From NCBI GenBank assembly GCA_031268685.1, contig JAIRWW010000188.1:1-11021 (forward strand): a DNA stretch of 11,021 bases, given 5' to 3'. Both the position numbers and the translations under genes were made by a program. The notes below the pieces were generated by a model. The model did no database searches and was not told where the DNA came from. It saw only the letters and a program-made list of their open reading frames with translations. Below, piece after piece: positions 4,689-11,021 of this stretch; positions within the stretch are counted from its first letter, which is position 1; each line of letters opens with the position of its first letter. The DNA comes from Azoarcus sp. Lineage in GTDB: Bacteria; Pseudomonadota; Gammaproteobacteria; Burkholderiales; Rhodocyclaceae.

Positions 4689-7685
4689 ATGACGTTCTGG
4701 CAAGAAGAAGCTGACATTCCCGTCGTGGATATCGTCATTCCTGTGCATGACGGACGGGAAGCCGTACAACGTTGTCTAGGCGCGCTTTACGTGGCTGGCT
4801 GCCGCACGATGCGCGAGATCGTAGTCATCGACGATGCCACAGCCGATACTGTGTTGGCGAACTGGCTCGACGGCGAAGCCAAGGCAGACCGCATCACCCT
4901 GTTGCGCAATAAAGAAAGGCGCGGCTTTGCAGCATCGGTCAATAGCGGCATGGCTTTGCATGCCGGACGCGACATTGTGCTGTTCGATGGCGGCGTGGAA
5001 GTCGCCAACGACTGGCTTGATCGGCTGCTGGCCTGCGCGCGGGCGCAGCCCGACATAGGTACGGTGACACCGTTTTCCAATAGCGGTGTCATCGGTATTT
5101 ATCCTTTCGACGCTTGGGCGGGCGGATTGCCGGGTACGCTGGAATTGTCCGCGCTCGATGCCATGTTTGCCCGCGTCAATGCAGGCCAATGGGTAGAAGT
5201 GCCGACAGCATCGAGGTTTTGCATATTCATTCGGCGCAAATGCCTCGACATGGTCGGATTCTTCGATATCGAGCGTTTCGCGCGCGGGCGTGGTGAAGAA
5301 ACCGATTTCTCCCGCCGCGCCGTGGCAGTGGGTTGGCGCAATGTACTTGCTGCCGACGTGTTCGTGCACTGCGCCGGTAATGCTGTGCCGCAACCGGAAG
5401 AACTCGAAGCGACGGACGAGGCTGCGCGCATGCTGGTGGCCCTGTATCCGGATTATGGCGATAGTCTGCAAAGCTTTGTCCGCGGCGATCCGCTGGCGCG
5501 CTTGCGGGCGCGGGTGAACCGGGCGCGGGCCTCGCTTGGCGGCTCCGAGTTCGCAGCGGTGATGGATGAGCAGGAGCGAATGCGCGCCGCGCACAAAAGC
5601 CTGACGAATGTGCCGATGCGTCCGCCATTGCCGGTGGTGCTGCATGTGTTGCATGGCAGGGATGGCATCGAACGCTGGATACAGGATTACTGTGCTGCGG
5701 ATCTCGATTGCCACAATCTGGTGCTGCGCGGACGTAGTTCGCGCAATGCCACCACGACCGATCTCTTGCTCATGGACCCGCGCCAGGGGCCTGCGCCGTT
5801 GATGGTCTGGACGCTTGCCGAGCCTGTGCGCGGCACTGCCGTCGAACATCCTGAATATGCCAAGATCGTTCGCTGGATTTGCACAACCTTCGATGTGCGC
5901 GCCTTGATGCTGTCCTCACTGGTCGGCCATAGCCTCGACCTCTTGCGGTTGAATATGCCGGTGGTGTTCATTGCGCACGATCTTTATCCGTTCTGCCCGG
6001 CCTTGTCCGCGACTTTCGGCAATCCGTGCACACATTGCGGCAATGGCGATCTGGCGCGCTGCCTGCGTGAGAATCCGCAGAATGCTTTCTGGCACATTGC
6101 CGACGCCAGTGAATGGCAAGCTTTGCGTGCGGCTTTCGCATCCCGGCTAGCGGTCGGCAATGTCCGGATCGTAGCGCCGAACGAAGATGTGCATGCGCGT
6201 TGGGCGGCGCTTTTCCCGAGTATGAGTACGCAGCCATGGACGTATATTTCGCATGGCCTGGGGGGCGCTTTCGCGCGCGGACCAGTGCTGCCCGAGCCAG
6301 ATTTCAGCGCCGAGGCTGTGACGGCGGCCCAGTCGAATCTTACTGCCCGCCTGCGAGTGCTGGTGCCGGGGCGCCTGTCGCCGCAAAGGGGCTTGTGGCT
6401 GTGGCGGCAGATTTGTGACGGACTGCGCGCTTTTGCTGATGTCCTGTTGCTGGGTTGCGGCGATTTCGGCCTGCCTTTTGCCGACTATACCGGGATCGAG
6501 GTCGTGCCCGATTATGAAGCGAACGAGTTGCCCGCCAGGGTGGCGCAGTGGCGGCCCGATTGTGCCTTGCTGCTGTCGGTGTTGCCGGAGAGTTTCAGCT
6601 ACACGCTCGCTGAAATGCAGGCGCTCGCGGTGCCGGTAGTGGCGACGCATTCCAGCTCCCATGCCGTGAGAATAGACAGCGGATGGAACGGTTTTCTGGT
6701 CGAACCCGAGGTCGGAGCCGTGTTGGACAAGCTTCGCTCTCTTGACCATGCTCGTGACCGGCTTGCAGCTGTGGCCGACATCCTGCGCTTCAGCCCGGTA
6801 CGCACGGCATTCGACATGGTGACAGATTATCATCGCCTGCTGCCGGAGCTGACTGCTTCCGAAGTGGGCAGCGCGGCGGAAAATCTTCTTGCCGTGCTGG
6901 TCAAACGCCTGCGAGGGCAGGAAGAAATCTCGCGGCTGCGCGATCTCCTGCAAGCGCGCGACGAAGAGGCCCGCGCCCGCGCGCTCAATCAGCGTCGACT
7001 GGAAACTATGGTGGGTGCGCTGGCGGCGAAGCATGCGGCCCTTCTAAACTCGCCATCATGGAGAGTGAGCGCGCCCGTGCGTAGCCTGGAACGCCTGTGG
7101 GATTCCCTGCGCGCCAGATTCGCGCCGCTTCCGAAAAAGCCGGAAGTGGTGCGTACACGCAAAGAAAGGCGCAAAGCATCGCGCCAGGAAGCGCCGGTAC
7201 CGATTTTGCTGCGTTCGCGCGCTGCGGCCCGATATTGGCTGTGCGAAGCCATCGGCGTGCCCGACAACGCCATAATCATCGCCGGCGGCGGTCTCAAGCA
7301 GTCGCTGCCAGCCTTGCAGAGTTTCATCGCGCTGGCCGACATCGTCACGCGCCACAGCACCAGGGCTTGTTTCGTCTGGTGTGGGCGGCCGGACAAACTG
7401 CGCCCCGACGATGCGCTTGCGCTCAAACTGCTGCGCGAAGTGCGCGATCTTTTCGTGCTCGACGTGCAACTGGAAGCGGAAGTCTTCGCCGGAGCGGATG
7501 TGCTTCTCCTGCCGGTGGAAGCCGTGGGCAAGGCCGGCGGCGTGGGCACGGTTGCCGGTATTCCTCACGTCGAATTGCCGCTGGGCGTGCCCGATGGCGG
7601 AACCAATGGCGTAATGGCCGCCACAGTCACGCAGGTGTTGCAATATTGTGATGGGACGGATCAAATAAGCACATCGCAGGGCTGA
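4689..7685 (+). CDS. Large multidomain glycosyltransferase (GT2 + GT4 + degenerate GT-B half)
   Basis: A 998-residue cytoplasmic protein without signal peptide or membrane span, expected to add sugars to a surface glycan or protein; donor and acceptor are not predictable. Residues 10-235 form a GT2 fold: V-D-I-V-I-P-V-H at 13-20, the Asp48-Asp49 pair, and the acceptor-side G-E-E-T-D-F (202-207). The usual metal-binding D-x-D is D100-G-G, so its last Asp is missing. Residues about 315-715 form a GT4 (GT-B) unit with H-D-L-Y-P-F-C-P (430-437), four Cys (436, 447, 450, 458), V-P-G-R-L-S (559-564) and an E-x7-E pair (Glu634, Glu642). A charged coiled-coil-like linker (about 732-780) leads to the N-S-P-S-W-R-V motif (787-793) common in such fused enzymes. 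The last part (about 838-985) resembles only the C-terminal half of another GT-B and lacks the second Glu. It ends 10 bp before gmk, so readthrough into the gmk cluster is likely. Confidence 0.85.
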   Translation: MTFWQEEADIPVVDIVIPVHDGREAVQRCLGALYVAGCRTMREIVVIDDATADTVLANWLDGEAKADRITLLRNKERRGFAASVNSGMALHAGRDIVLFDGGVEVANDWLDRLLACARAQPDIGTVTPFSNSGVIGIYPFDAWAGGLPGTLELSALDAMFARVNAGQWVEVPTASRFCIFIRRKCLDMVGFFDIERFARGRGEETDFSRRAVAVGWRNVLAADVFVHCAGNAVPQPEELEATDEAARMLVALYPDYGDSLQSFVRGDPLARLRARVNRARASLGGSEFAAVMDEQERMRAAHKSLTNVPMRPPLPVVLHVLHGRDGIERWIQDYCAADLDCHNLVLRGRSSRNATTTDLLLMDPRQGPAPLMVWTLAEPVRGTAVEHPEYAKIVRWICTTFDVRALMLSSLVGHSLDLLRLNMPVVFIAHDLYPFCPALSATFGNPCTHCGNGDLARCLRENPQNAFWHIADASEWQALRAAFASRLAVGNVRIVAPNEDVHARWAALFPSMSTQPWTYISHGLGGAFARGPVLPEPDFSAEAVTAAQSNLTARLRVLVPGRLSPQRGLWLWRQICDGLRAFADVLLLGCGDFGLPFADYTGIEVVPDYEANELPARVAQWRPDCALLLSVLPESFSYTLAEMQALAVPVVATHSSSHAVRIDSGWNGFLVEPEVGAVLDKLRSLDHARDRLAAVADILRFSPVRTAFDMVTDYHRLLPELTASEVGSAAENLLAVLVKRLRGQEEISRLRDLLQARDEEARARALNQRRLETMVGALAAKHAALLNSPSWRVSAPVRSLERLWDSLRARFAPLPKKPEVVRTRKERRKASRQEAPVPILLRSRAAARYWLCEAIGVPDNAIIIAGGGLKQSLPALQSFIALADIVTRHSTRACFVWCGRPDKLRPDDALALKLLREVRDLFVLDVQLEAEVFAGADVLLLPVEAVGKAGGVGTVAGIPHVELPLGVPDGGTNGVMAATVTQVLQYCDGTDQISTSQG
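7638..7666 (+). promoter_or_regulatory. Possible gmk promoter inside the glycosyltransferase 3' end
   Basis: TTGCAA (7638-7643) and TCAAAT (7661-7666) are spaced by 17 bp, each matching four of six consensus positions. A start near 7673 would give a leader of about 23 nt for gmk. This would let gmk-rpoZ-spoT be expressed independently of the glycosyltransferase. Such matches arise by chance, so confidence is low. Confidence 0.28.
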
Positions 7686-7695
7686 GCGAGATTAC

Positions 7696-8316
7696 ATGGG
7701 TATGTCAGGGACGCTTTTAACTGTTACCGCACCTTCTGGGGCGGGCAAGACGACGCTGGTGCATGGCCTGTTGCTGCGCGACCAGGGTCTGCGCCTGTCT
7801 GTTTCCTACACGACCCGCGCGCCGCGCGAGGGCGAGGAAAACGGGCGCGAATATCATTTCGTCGACGTCGAAAGCTTTCAAAAAATGCGCGAAGCAGGGG
7901 GCTTCGTCGAGTGGGCCGAAGTGCATGGCAATTACTATGGCACCTCGCGCGCTTGGCTGGCTGCCCAACTGGAACAGGGCCGCGATACGGTGCTGGAGAT
8001 CGACTGGCAGGGCGCACTTCAGGTGCGCGAAGCGTTTCCAGATGTGGTGAGCGTTTTCGTGTTGCCGCCGTCGTTGGCCGAACTCGAAAATCGCCTGCGC
8101 GGACGCGGCACCGATAACGAAGAGATCATCGCCCGCCGCCTGCATGCCGCGCATGGGGAAATGCGCCATGCGCGGGAATTCGCCTACGTTATAATCAACG
8201 AACACTTGCCGACGGCAGTCGATGATCTGGCGGCGATAGTGCGTGCGGCGCGCTTGCGTTACGCCAGCCAACACATGCGCTATCCTCATTACTTCGCTTT
8301 TTTCACACAGGATTGA
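7696..8316 (+). CDS. gmk: Guanylate kinase
   Basis: Gmk phosphorylates GMP with ATP to give GDP, an essential cytoplasmic step in guanine nucleotide supply. The 206-residue length is standard. The P-loop A-P-S-G-A-G-K-T (12-19) is clear; its first residue is Ala where some homologues have Gly. The GMP-binding lid region [13 protein letters not shown] (35-47), E-Y-H-F (52-55), G-N-Y-Y-G-T-S (78-84), D-W-Q-G (103-106) and R-L-R-G-R-G (133-138) are all in place. The start at 7696 is chosen because it is the first ATG; a second ATG at 7702 would remove two residues and is also possible. It begins 10 bp after the glycosyltransferase and ends 7 bp before rpoZ. Its product feeds the GDP/GTP pool that SpoT, two genes on, converts to (p)ppGpp. 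Confidence 0.97.
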   Translation: MGMSGTLLTVTAPSGAGKTTLVHGLLLRDQGLRLSVSYTTRAPREGEENGREYHFVDVESFQKMREAGGFVEWAEVHGNYYGTSRAWLAAQLEQGRDTVLEIDWQGALQVREAFPDVVSVFVLPPSLAELENRLRGRGTDNEEIIARRLHAAHGEMRHAREFAYVIINEHLPTAVDDLAAIVRAARLRYASQHMRYPHYFAFFTQD

Positions 8317-8323
8317 GTCCATC

Positions 8324-8539
8324 ATGGCCCGCGTCACTGTAGAAACCTGCCTGAAAAGAATCCCCAACCGGTTCCAACTGACCTTGGTGGCGGCTTATCG
8401 CGCCCGCCAGATCACCATCGGCGGCACGCCGCAGATTGAACTGGATCCGGCCAACCACGACAAACCCACCGTTATCGCGCTCAAGGAAGTCGAAGTGGGC
8501 AAGGTCGGGCTGGAAATGTTGAATCGCGGTCAGGCATAG
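8324..8539 (+). CDS. rpoZ: DNA-directed RNA polymerase omega subunit
   Basis: Omega helps fold and assemble the beta-prime subunit and forms part of one ppGpp site on proteobacterial RNA polymerase. The 71-residue product starts [10 protein letters not shown] and continues with the conserved [15 protein letters not shown] segment (15-29), the helix that packs on beta-prime. It then ends with K-P-T-V-I-A-L-K-E (47-55). A longer frame open from 8243 overlaps gmk and is not used: the family N terminus matches the ATG at 8324. An AGGA string just upstream (8309-8312), inside the end of gmk, is the likely ribosome-binding site and suggests translational coupling. The order gmk-rpoZ-spoT is classical in proteobacteria. 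Length is shorter than the 91 residues of E. coli but usual for betaproteobacteria. Confidence 0.97.
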   Translation: MARVTVETCLKRIPNRFQLTLVAAYRARQITIGGTPQIELDPANHDKPTVIALKEVEVGKVGLEMLNRGQA

Positions 8540-8560
8540 AAGCGACCCGGGGGTGCATCC

Positions 8561-10894
8561 ATGGAGTCCGCCCATGCGCACGCCCCTCAAGCAGCCGGTT
8601 CCAGGCCGGCTGCCGTAGCGCCTGCCGCGTCTGCCGGCTCCGAAGAGCCTCTTTGTCCGCCTTCCGCGCCACTGGCCGATGCCGAGGCGCCGGCTGATCC
8701 GCTTTTTGCGCTTCTGAAAGAAAAAATCGCCGTCTACCTCAGATGCGAAGACATTACCCGCATCGAGGCAGCCTATCACTTTGCCGCCGAGGCGCACGGC
8801 AGCCAGACGCGCAAAAGCGGCGAACTGTACATCGTCCACCCGCTCGCGGTCGCTTCCATCGTTGCCGACTGGCATCTCAATGCCCATGCCCTGTGCGCAG
8901 CCTTGTTGCACGATGTCGTCGAAGACACCTACATCTCCAAGGCCGAGATAGCCGAACGCTTCGGCCAGACCGCCGCCGATCTGGTCGATGGCCTCTCAAA
9001 GCTCGACAAGCTCCAGTTCCGCTCCCACGAAGAAGCGCAGGCAGCCAATTTTTACAAAATGCTGCTGGCCATGAGCAACGATTTGCAGGTGATTCTCATC
9101 AAGCTTGCCGACCGCCTGCACAACATGCGCACCCTTTTCGTGATGCGCCCGGACAAGCGCCGGCGCATCGCCAGCGAGACGCTGGAAATCTATGCGCCTA
9201 TCGCCCGCCGCCTCGGGGTGGACGGTGTTTTCCAGGAACTGGAGGATCTGGCGTTCGTCAATAAATACCCATGGCGGCATCGCGTGCTTTCCCGCGCCGT
9301 TGCCGCCGAGCGCGGTAACCGTCGCCGCCTGCTTGCCCAACTCCAGGCCGGGATCGAGGAGCGCCTGCCGCAATGGGGCGTCGAAGCCGAGGTGCATGGG
9401 CGCGAAAAGCGCCTCTACAGCATCTACCGCAAAATGGCGGAAAGAATAGTCGAAGCACGCCACAATTACGCTCTGGCCGAAGCGCGCCACAATTATGCCG
9501 CCGGAGAAAAGCGCCGCGCTTTTTCCCACGTATACGACATTCATGGTTTTCGCCTCATCGTTCCAGACGTATCCGCCTGCTATCTGGCGCTTGGCGCCCT
9601 GCACTCGATCTACCAGCCTTACCCCGACCGTTTCAAAGATTACATCGCCATTCCGCGCGAAAACGGCTACCGCAGCCTGCACACGACCTTGATAGGTCCC
9701 GGCGGCGTGCTTGCCGAAGTGCAGATCCGCACCCGCGAAATGCATCGCATCGCCGAATCTGGCGTTGCCGCGCATTGGCTCTACAAGGAAGACGATAAAA
9801 ACATCAATGAATTGCAGCAGCAAACCCATGCCTGGCTGCAATCCCTGCTTGATTTACAGATGAATTCGGGCGGTGCGAGCGAGTTTCTCGAACAGGTCAA
9901 AGTCAACCTGTTTCCCGGAGAGGTTTTCGTCATCTCGCCCAAGGGGCGTATTTTTACCCTGCCGCGCGGCTCCACCCCGGTCGATTTCGCCTATGCCGTG
10001 CATACCGATGTAGGCCATCGCTGCGTCGGCTGCCGGATCAATTCCGATCACCAGCCGCTCAACACCGAATTGCAAAGCGGCGATCAGGTCGAAATCATCA
10101 CATCGGCCTATCCCAGCCCCAATCCGGCCTGGCTTTCCTATGTACGCACAGGGCGGGCGAGGGCCAGGATTCGTCACTTCATGAAAAACAAGCAGCAGGA
10201 CGAAGCCGTGAGCCTGGGCGAGCGCCTGCTGAATCTGGCACTGCGCCCGCACGGTTTTACCGTCGACAAAATCGCGCCCGCCGCCTGGGATCGTTTTTTG
10301 CGTGATCGTGGCGTCGCCAGCATCAGCGATATCTACGCGGATATCGGCCTGGGCAATCGCATGCCGGTAGCGGTAGCGCGCCGTTTGCTGCTTGCCCAGG
10401 AGCGCGTGGGCGGCGCCAGTGGCAAGGGCGAAAGCGTCGCCATGCCACGGCTCAAGATCCACGGCGGCGAAGGCGGCATCATGCACTTGGCGCGATGTTG
10501 CCAGCCGATTCCAGGCGACGCCGTGATCGGCGTCATTCGCCGCGGACATGGGCTGGAAATCCATATGCAGGATTGCCCCGTCGCCACCCGCATGCGCGGC
10601 AACCTGGGACGCTGGGTGGACGCCGACTGGGAGCCGGATGAAACCCGGCTTTTCGACGTGACGATCCGCATTCTCTGTCGTCCGGGGCACGGCATGCTGG
10701 TGCGTATCGCCAACGCCATTGCCGCCGACGATTGCAACATCCAGAGCGCGGTCATGGATCAGGGGGAAGCGCCCCACGTCATCCTGCACATGACCTTGCA
10801 GGTGCGCGACCGCCACCATCTTGCCAGAGTCATGCGCCGGGTACGGCATGTACCGGAAGTGACGCGCATAGCGCGCGCGAAGCCTGGCGGCTGA
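8561..10894 (+). CDS. spoT: Bifunctional (p)ppGpp synthetase/hydrolase (RelA/SpoT homologue)
   Basis: This enzyme makes (p)ppGpp from GTP/GDP and ATP and also degrades it, setting the stringent response. The 777 residues contain the following. An Ala/Pro-rich leader (1-46). An HD hydrolase domain with His93, His117-Asp118 plus E-D-T (121-123) and Asp184, all intact, so hydrolysis should work. A synthetase domain (about 320-410) with Y-D-I-H-G-F-R (325-331), the R-F-K-D motif (357-360) typical of bifunctional rather than RelA-only enzymes, G-Y-R-S-L-H-T (369-375) and E-V-Q-I-R-T (386-391). A TGS domain (about 448-516). A zinc-finger-like segment with Cys646-Cys647 and Cys672. A C-terminal ACT domain (about 698-777). 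A GGGGGTG Shine-Dalgarno-like string (8549-8555) supports the start. A 9-residue tandem duplication (298-315) lengthens the linker before the synthetase domain. It follows rpoZ by 21 bp and faces a convergent methyltransferase gene. Confidence 0.95.
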   Translation: MESAHAHAPQAAGSRPAAVAPAASAGSEEPLCPPSAPLADAEAPADPLFALLKEKIAVYLRCEDITRIEAAYHFAAEAHGSQTRKSGELYIVHPLAVASIVADWHLNAHALCAALLHDVVEDTYISKAEIAERFGQTAADLVDGLSKLDKLQFRSHEEAQAANFYKMLLAMSNDLQVILIKLADRLHNMRTLFVMRPDKRRRIASETLEIYAPIARRLGVDGVFQELEDLAFVNKYPWRHRVLSRAVAAERGNRRRLLAQLQAGIEERLPQWGVEAEVHGREKRLYSIYRKMAERIVEARHNYALAEARHNYAAGEKRRAFSHVYDIHGFRLIVPDVSACYLALGALHSIYQPYPDRFKDYIAIPRENGYRSLHTTLIGPGGVLAEVQIRTREMHRIAESGVAAHWLYKEDDKNINELQQQTHAWLQSLLDLQMNSGGASEFLEQVKVNLFPGEVFVISPKGRIFTLPRGSTPVDFAYAVHTDVGHRCVGCRINSDHQPLNTELQSGDQVEIITSAYPSPNPAWLSYVRTGRARARIRHFMKNKQQDEAVSLGERLLNLALRPHGFTVDKIAPAAWDRFLRDRGVASISDIYADIGLGNRMPVAVARRLLLAQERVGGASGKGESVAMPRLKIHGGEGGIMHLARCCQPIPGDAVIGVIRRGHGLEIHMQDCPVATRMRGNLGRWVDADWEPDETRLFDVTIRILCRPGHGMLVRIANAIAADDCNIQSAVMDQGEAPHVILHMTLQVRDRHHLARVMRRVRHVPEVTRIARAKPGG
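9451..9504 (+). repeat. 27-bp in-frame tandem duplication inside spoT
   Basis: Two adjacent 27-bp units (9451-9477 and 9478-9504) encode E-A-R-H-N-Y-A-L-A and E-A-R-H-N-Y-A-A-G (residues 298-315). The first six residues of each unit plus the following Ala are identical at protein level, while the DNA differs at several third positions and at the unit ends. This means the duplication is not brand new and the frame was kept. It lies between the Y-S-I-Y-R-K-M helix (286-292) and the synthetase domain entry. Confidence 0.85.
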
Positions 10895-10906
10895 GGGCTA
10901 ACAGCA

Positions 10907-10936
10907 ATAATCAGCCAGCGCATAATCAGCCAGTGC
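10907..10936. repeat. 15-bp tandem repeat at the convergent gene junction
   Basis: The unit ATAATCAGCCAGCGC (10907-10921) is repeated at once with a single C-to-T change (10922-10936). The second copy contains the stop codon of the minus-strand methyltransferase gene. The TCAGCC strings can also pair with GGCTGA at 10889-10894, the end of spoT, giving a weak hairpin between the two converging genes; no T tract is present. Confidence 0.7.
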
Positions 10937-11021
10937 GCATCCCTCCGGCGACGATTTTGTATTCAAACAAGCGGCATTCCAGCGCCCCGTTGAAAAGCGG
11001 CGTGCGGCGGCTGGCTTTGAG
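10926..11021 (-). CDS. THUMP-type class I SAM-dependent RNA methyltransferase (RlmL/YcbY-like), C-terminal 31 residues only
   Basis: Only the last 31 codons are in the window; the 5' part lies beyond 11021. The minus-strand frame is open from the window edge to a TGA at 10926-10928 and reads R-R-T-P-L-F-N-G-A-L-E-C-R-L-F-E-Y-K-I-V. I recall this as the C-terminal signature of the YcbY/RlmL-type 23S rRNA guanine-N2 methyltransferases of proteobacteria; this rests on memory of the family, not on a search. The gene converges on spoT with 31 bp between the stop codons. No catalytic motif is visible in this fragment. Confidence 0.62.
   Translation of the reverse strand, partial: LKASRRTPLFNGALECRLFEYKIVAGGMRTG

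Noticed and set aside
5916..7034. Minus-strand frames inside the glycosyltransferase gene
   Set aside because: Antisense shadows of a gene with clear GT2 and GT4 motifs.
8243..8323. N-terminally extended rpoZ
   Set aside because: The extra 27 codons overlap gmk in another frame and do not resemble omega; the family start is at 8324.

Overview
The window looks like a chromosomal segment of a betaproteobacterium with moderately high GC. The evidence is the surE-pcm pair, the gmk-rpoZ-spoT block, a type II secretion-like secretin, and strong protein-level similarity to betaproteobacterial versions of the housekeeping genes. The exact order or genus cannot be fixed from sequence alone; a Nitrosomonadales- or Rhodocyclales-like organism is my guess.

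Layout. On the minus strand at the left edge lie pcm (its 3' part runs off the window) and surE, 10 bp apart, both tied to stationary-phase or stress maintenance. A gene-poor stretch of about 740 bp (1117-1853) separates surE from a divergent plus-strand gene. It holds a pair of imperfect 26-bp direct repeats exactly 60 bp apart and a perfect 7-bp-arm inverted repeat. The plus-strand gene at 1854-4328 encodes a lipoprotein secretin of the GspD family with two Gly-rich inserts. No other secretion gene is visible.

A second gene-poor stretch (4329-4688) is packed with inverted repeats. It holds a strong hairpin behind gspD, a promoter-like element, a textbook intrinsic terminator, and two further palindromes before the next start codon. 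The promoter and terminator bracket about 67 nt that could be a small RNA or an attenuated leader.

From 4689 to 10894 four plus-strand genes are packed closely (gaps of 10, 7 and 21 bp). They are a 998-residue multidomain glycosyltransferase (GT2, then GT4, then a coiled linker, then a degenerate GT-B half), guanylate kinase (gmk), RNA polymerase omega (rpoZ) and a bifunctional (p)ppGpp synthetase/hydrolase (spoT). Gmk supplies GDP for the GTP/GDP substrates of SpoT, and omega is part of the RNA polymerase that responds to ppGpp in proteobacteria, so the last three form a nucleotide and stringent-response unit. The glycosyltransferase is the unexpected first member. SpoT carries a 9-codon in-frame tandem duplication just before its synthetase domain. 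At the right edge the last 31 codons of a convergent RlmL/YcbY-like RNA methyltransferase are visible on the minus strand, with a 15-bp tandem repeat across its stop codon.

I see no clear mobile element, CRISPR array, tRNA or rRNA. I do not claim a new system here. The strongest leads are the hairpin-rich leader at 4371-4688, the fusion-type glycosyltransferase heading the gmk-rpoZ-spoT cluster, and the SpoT linker duplication.
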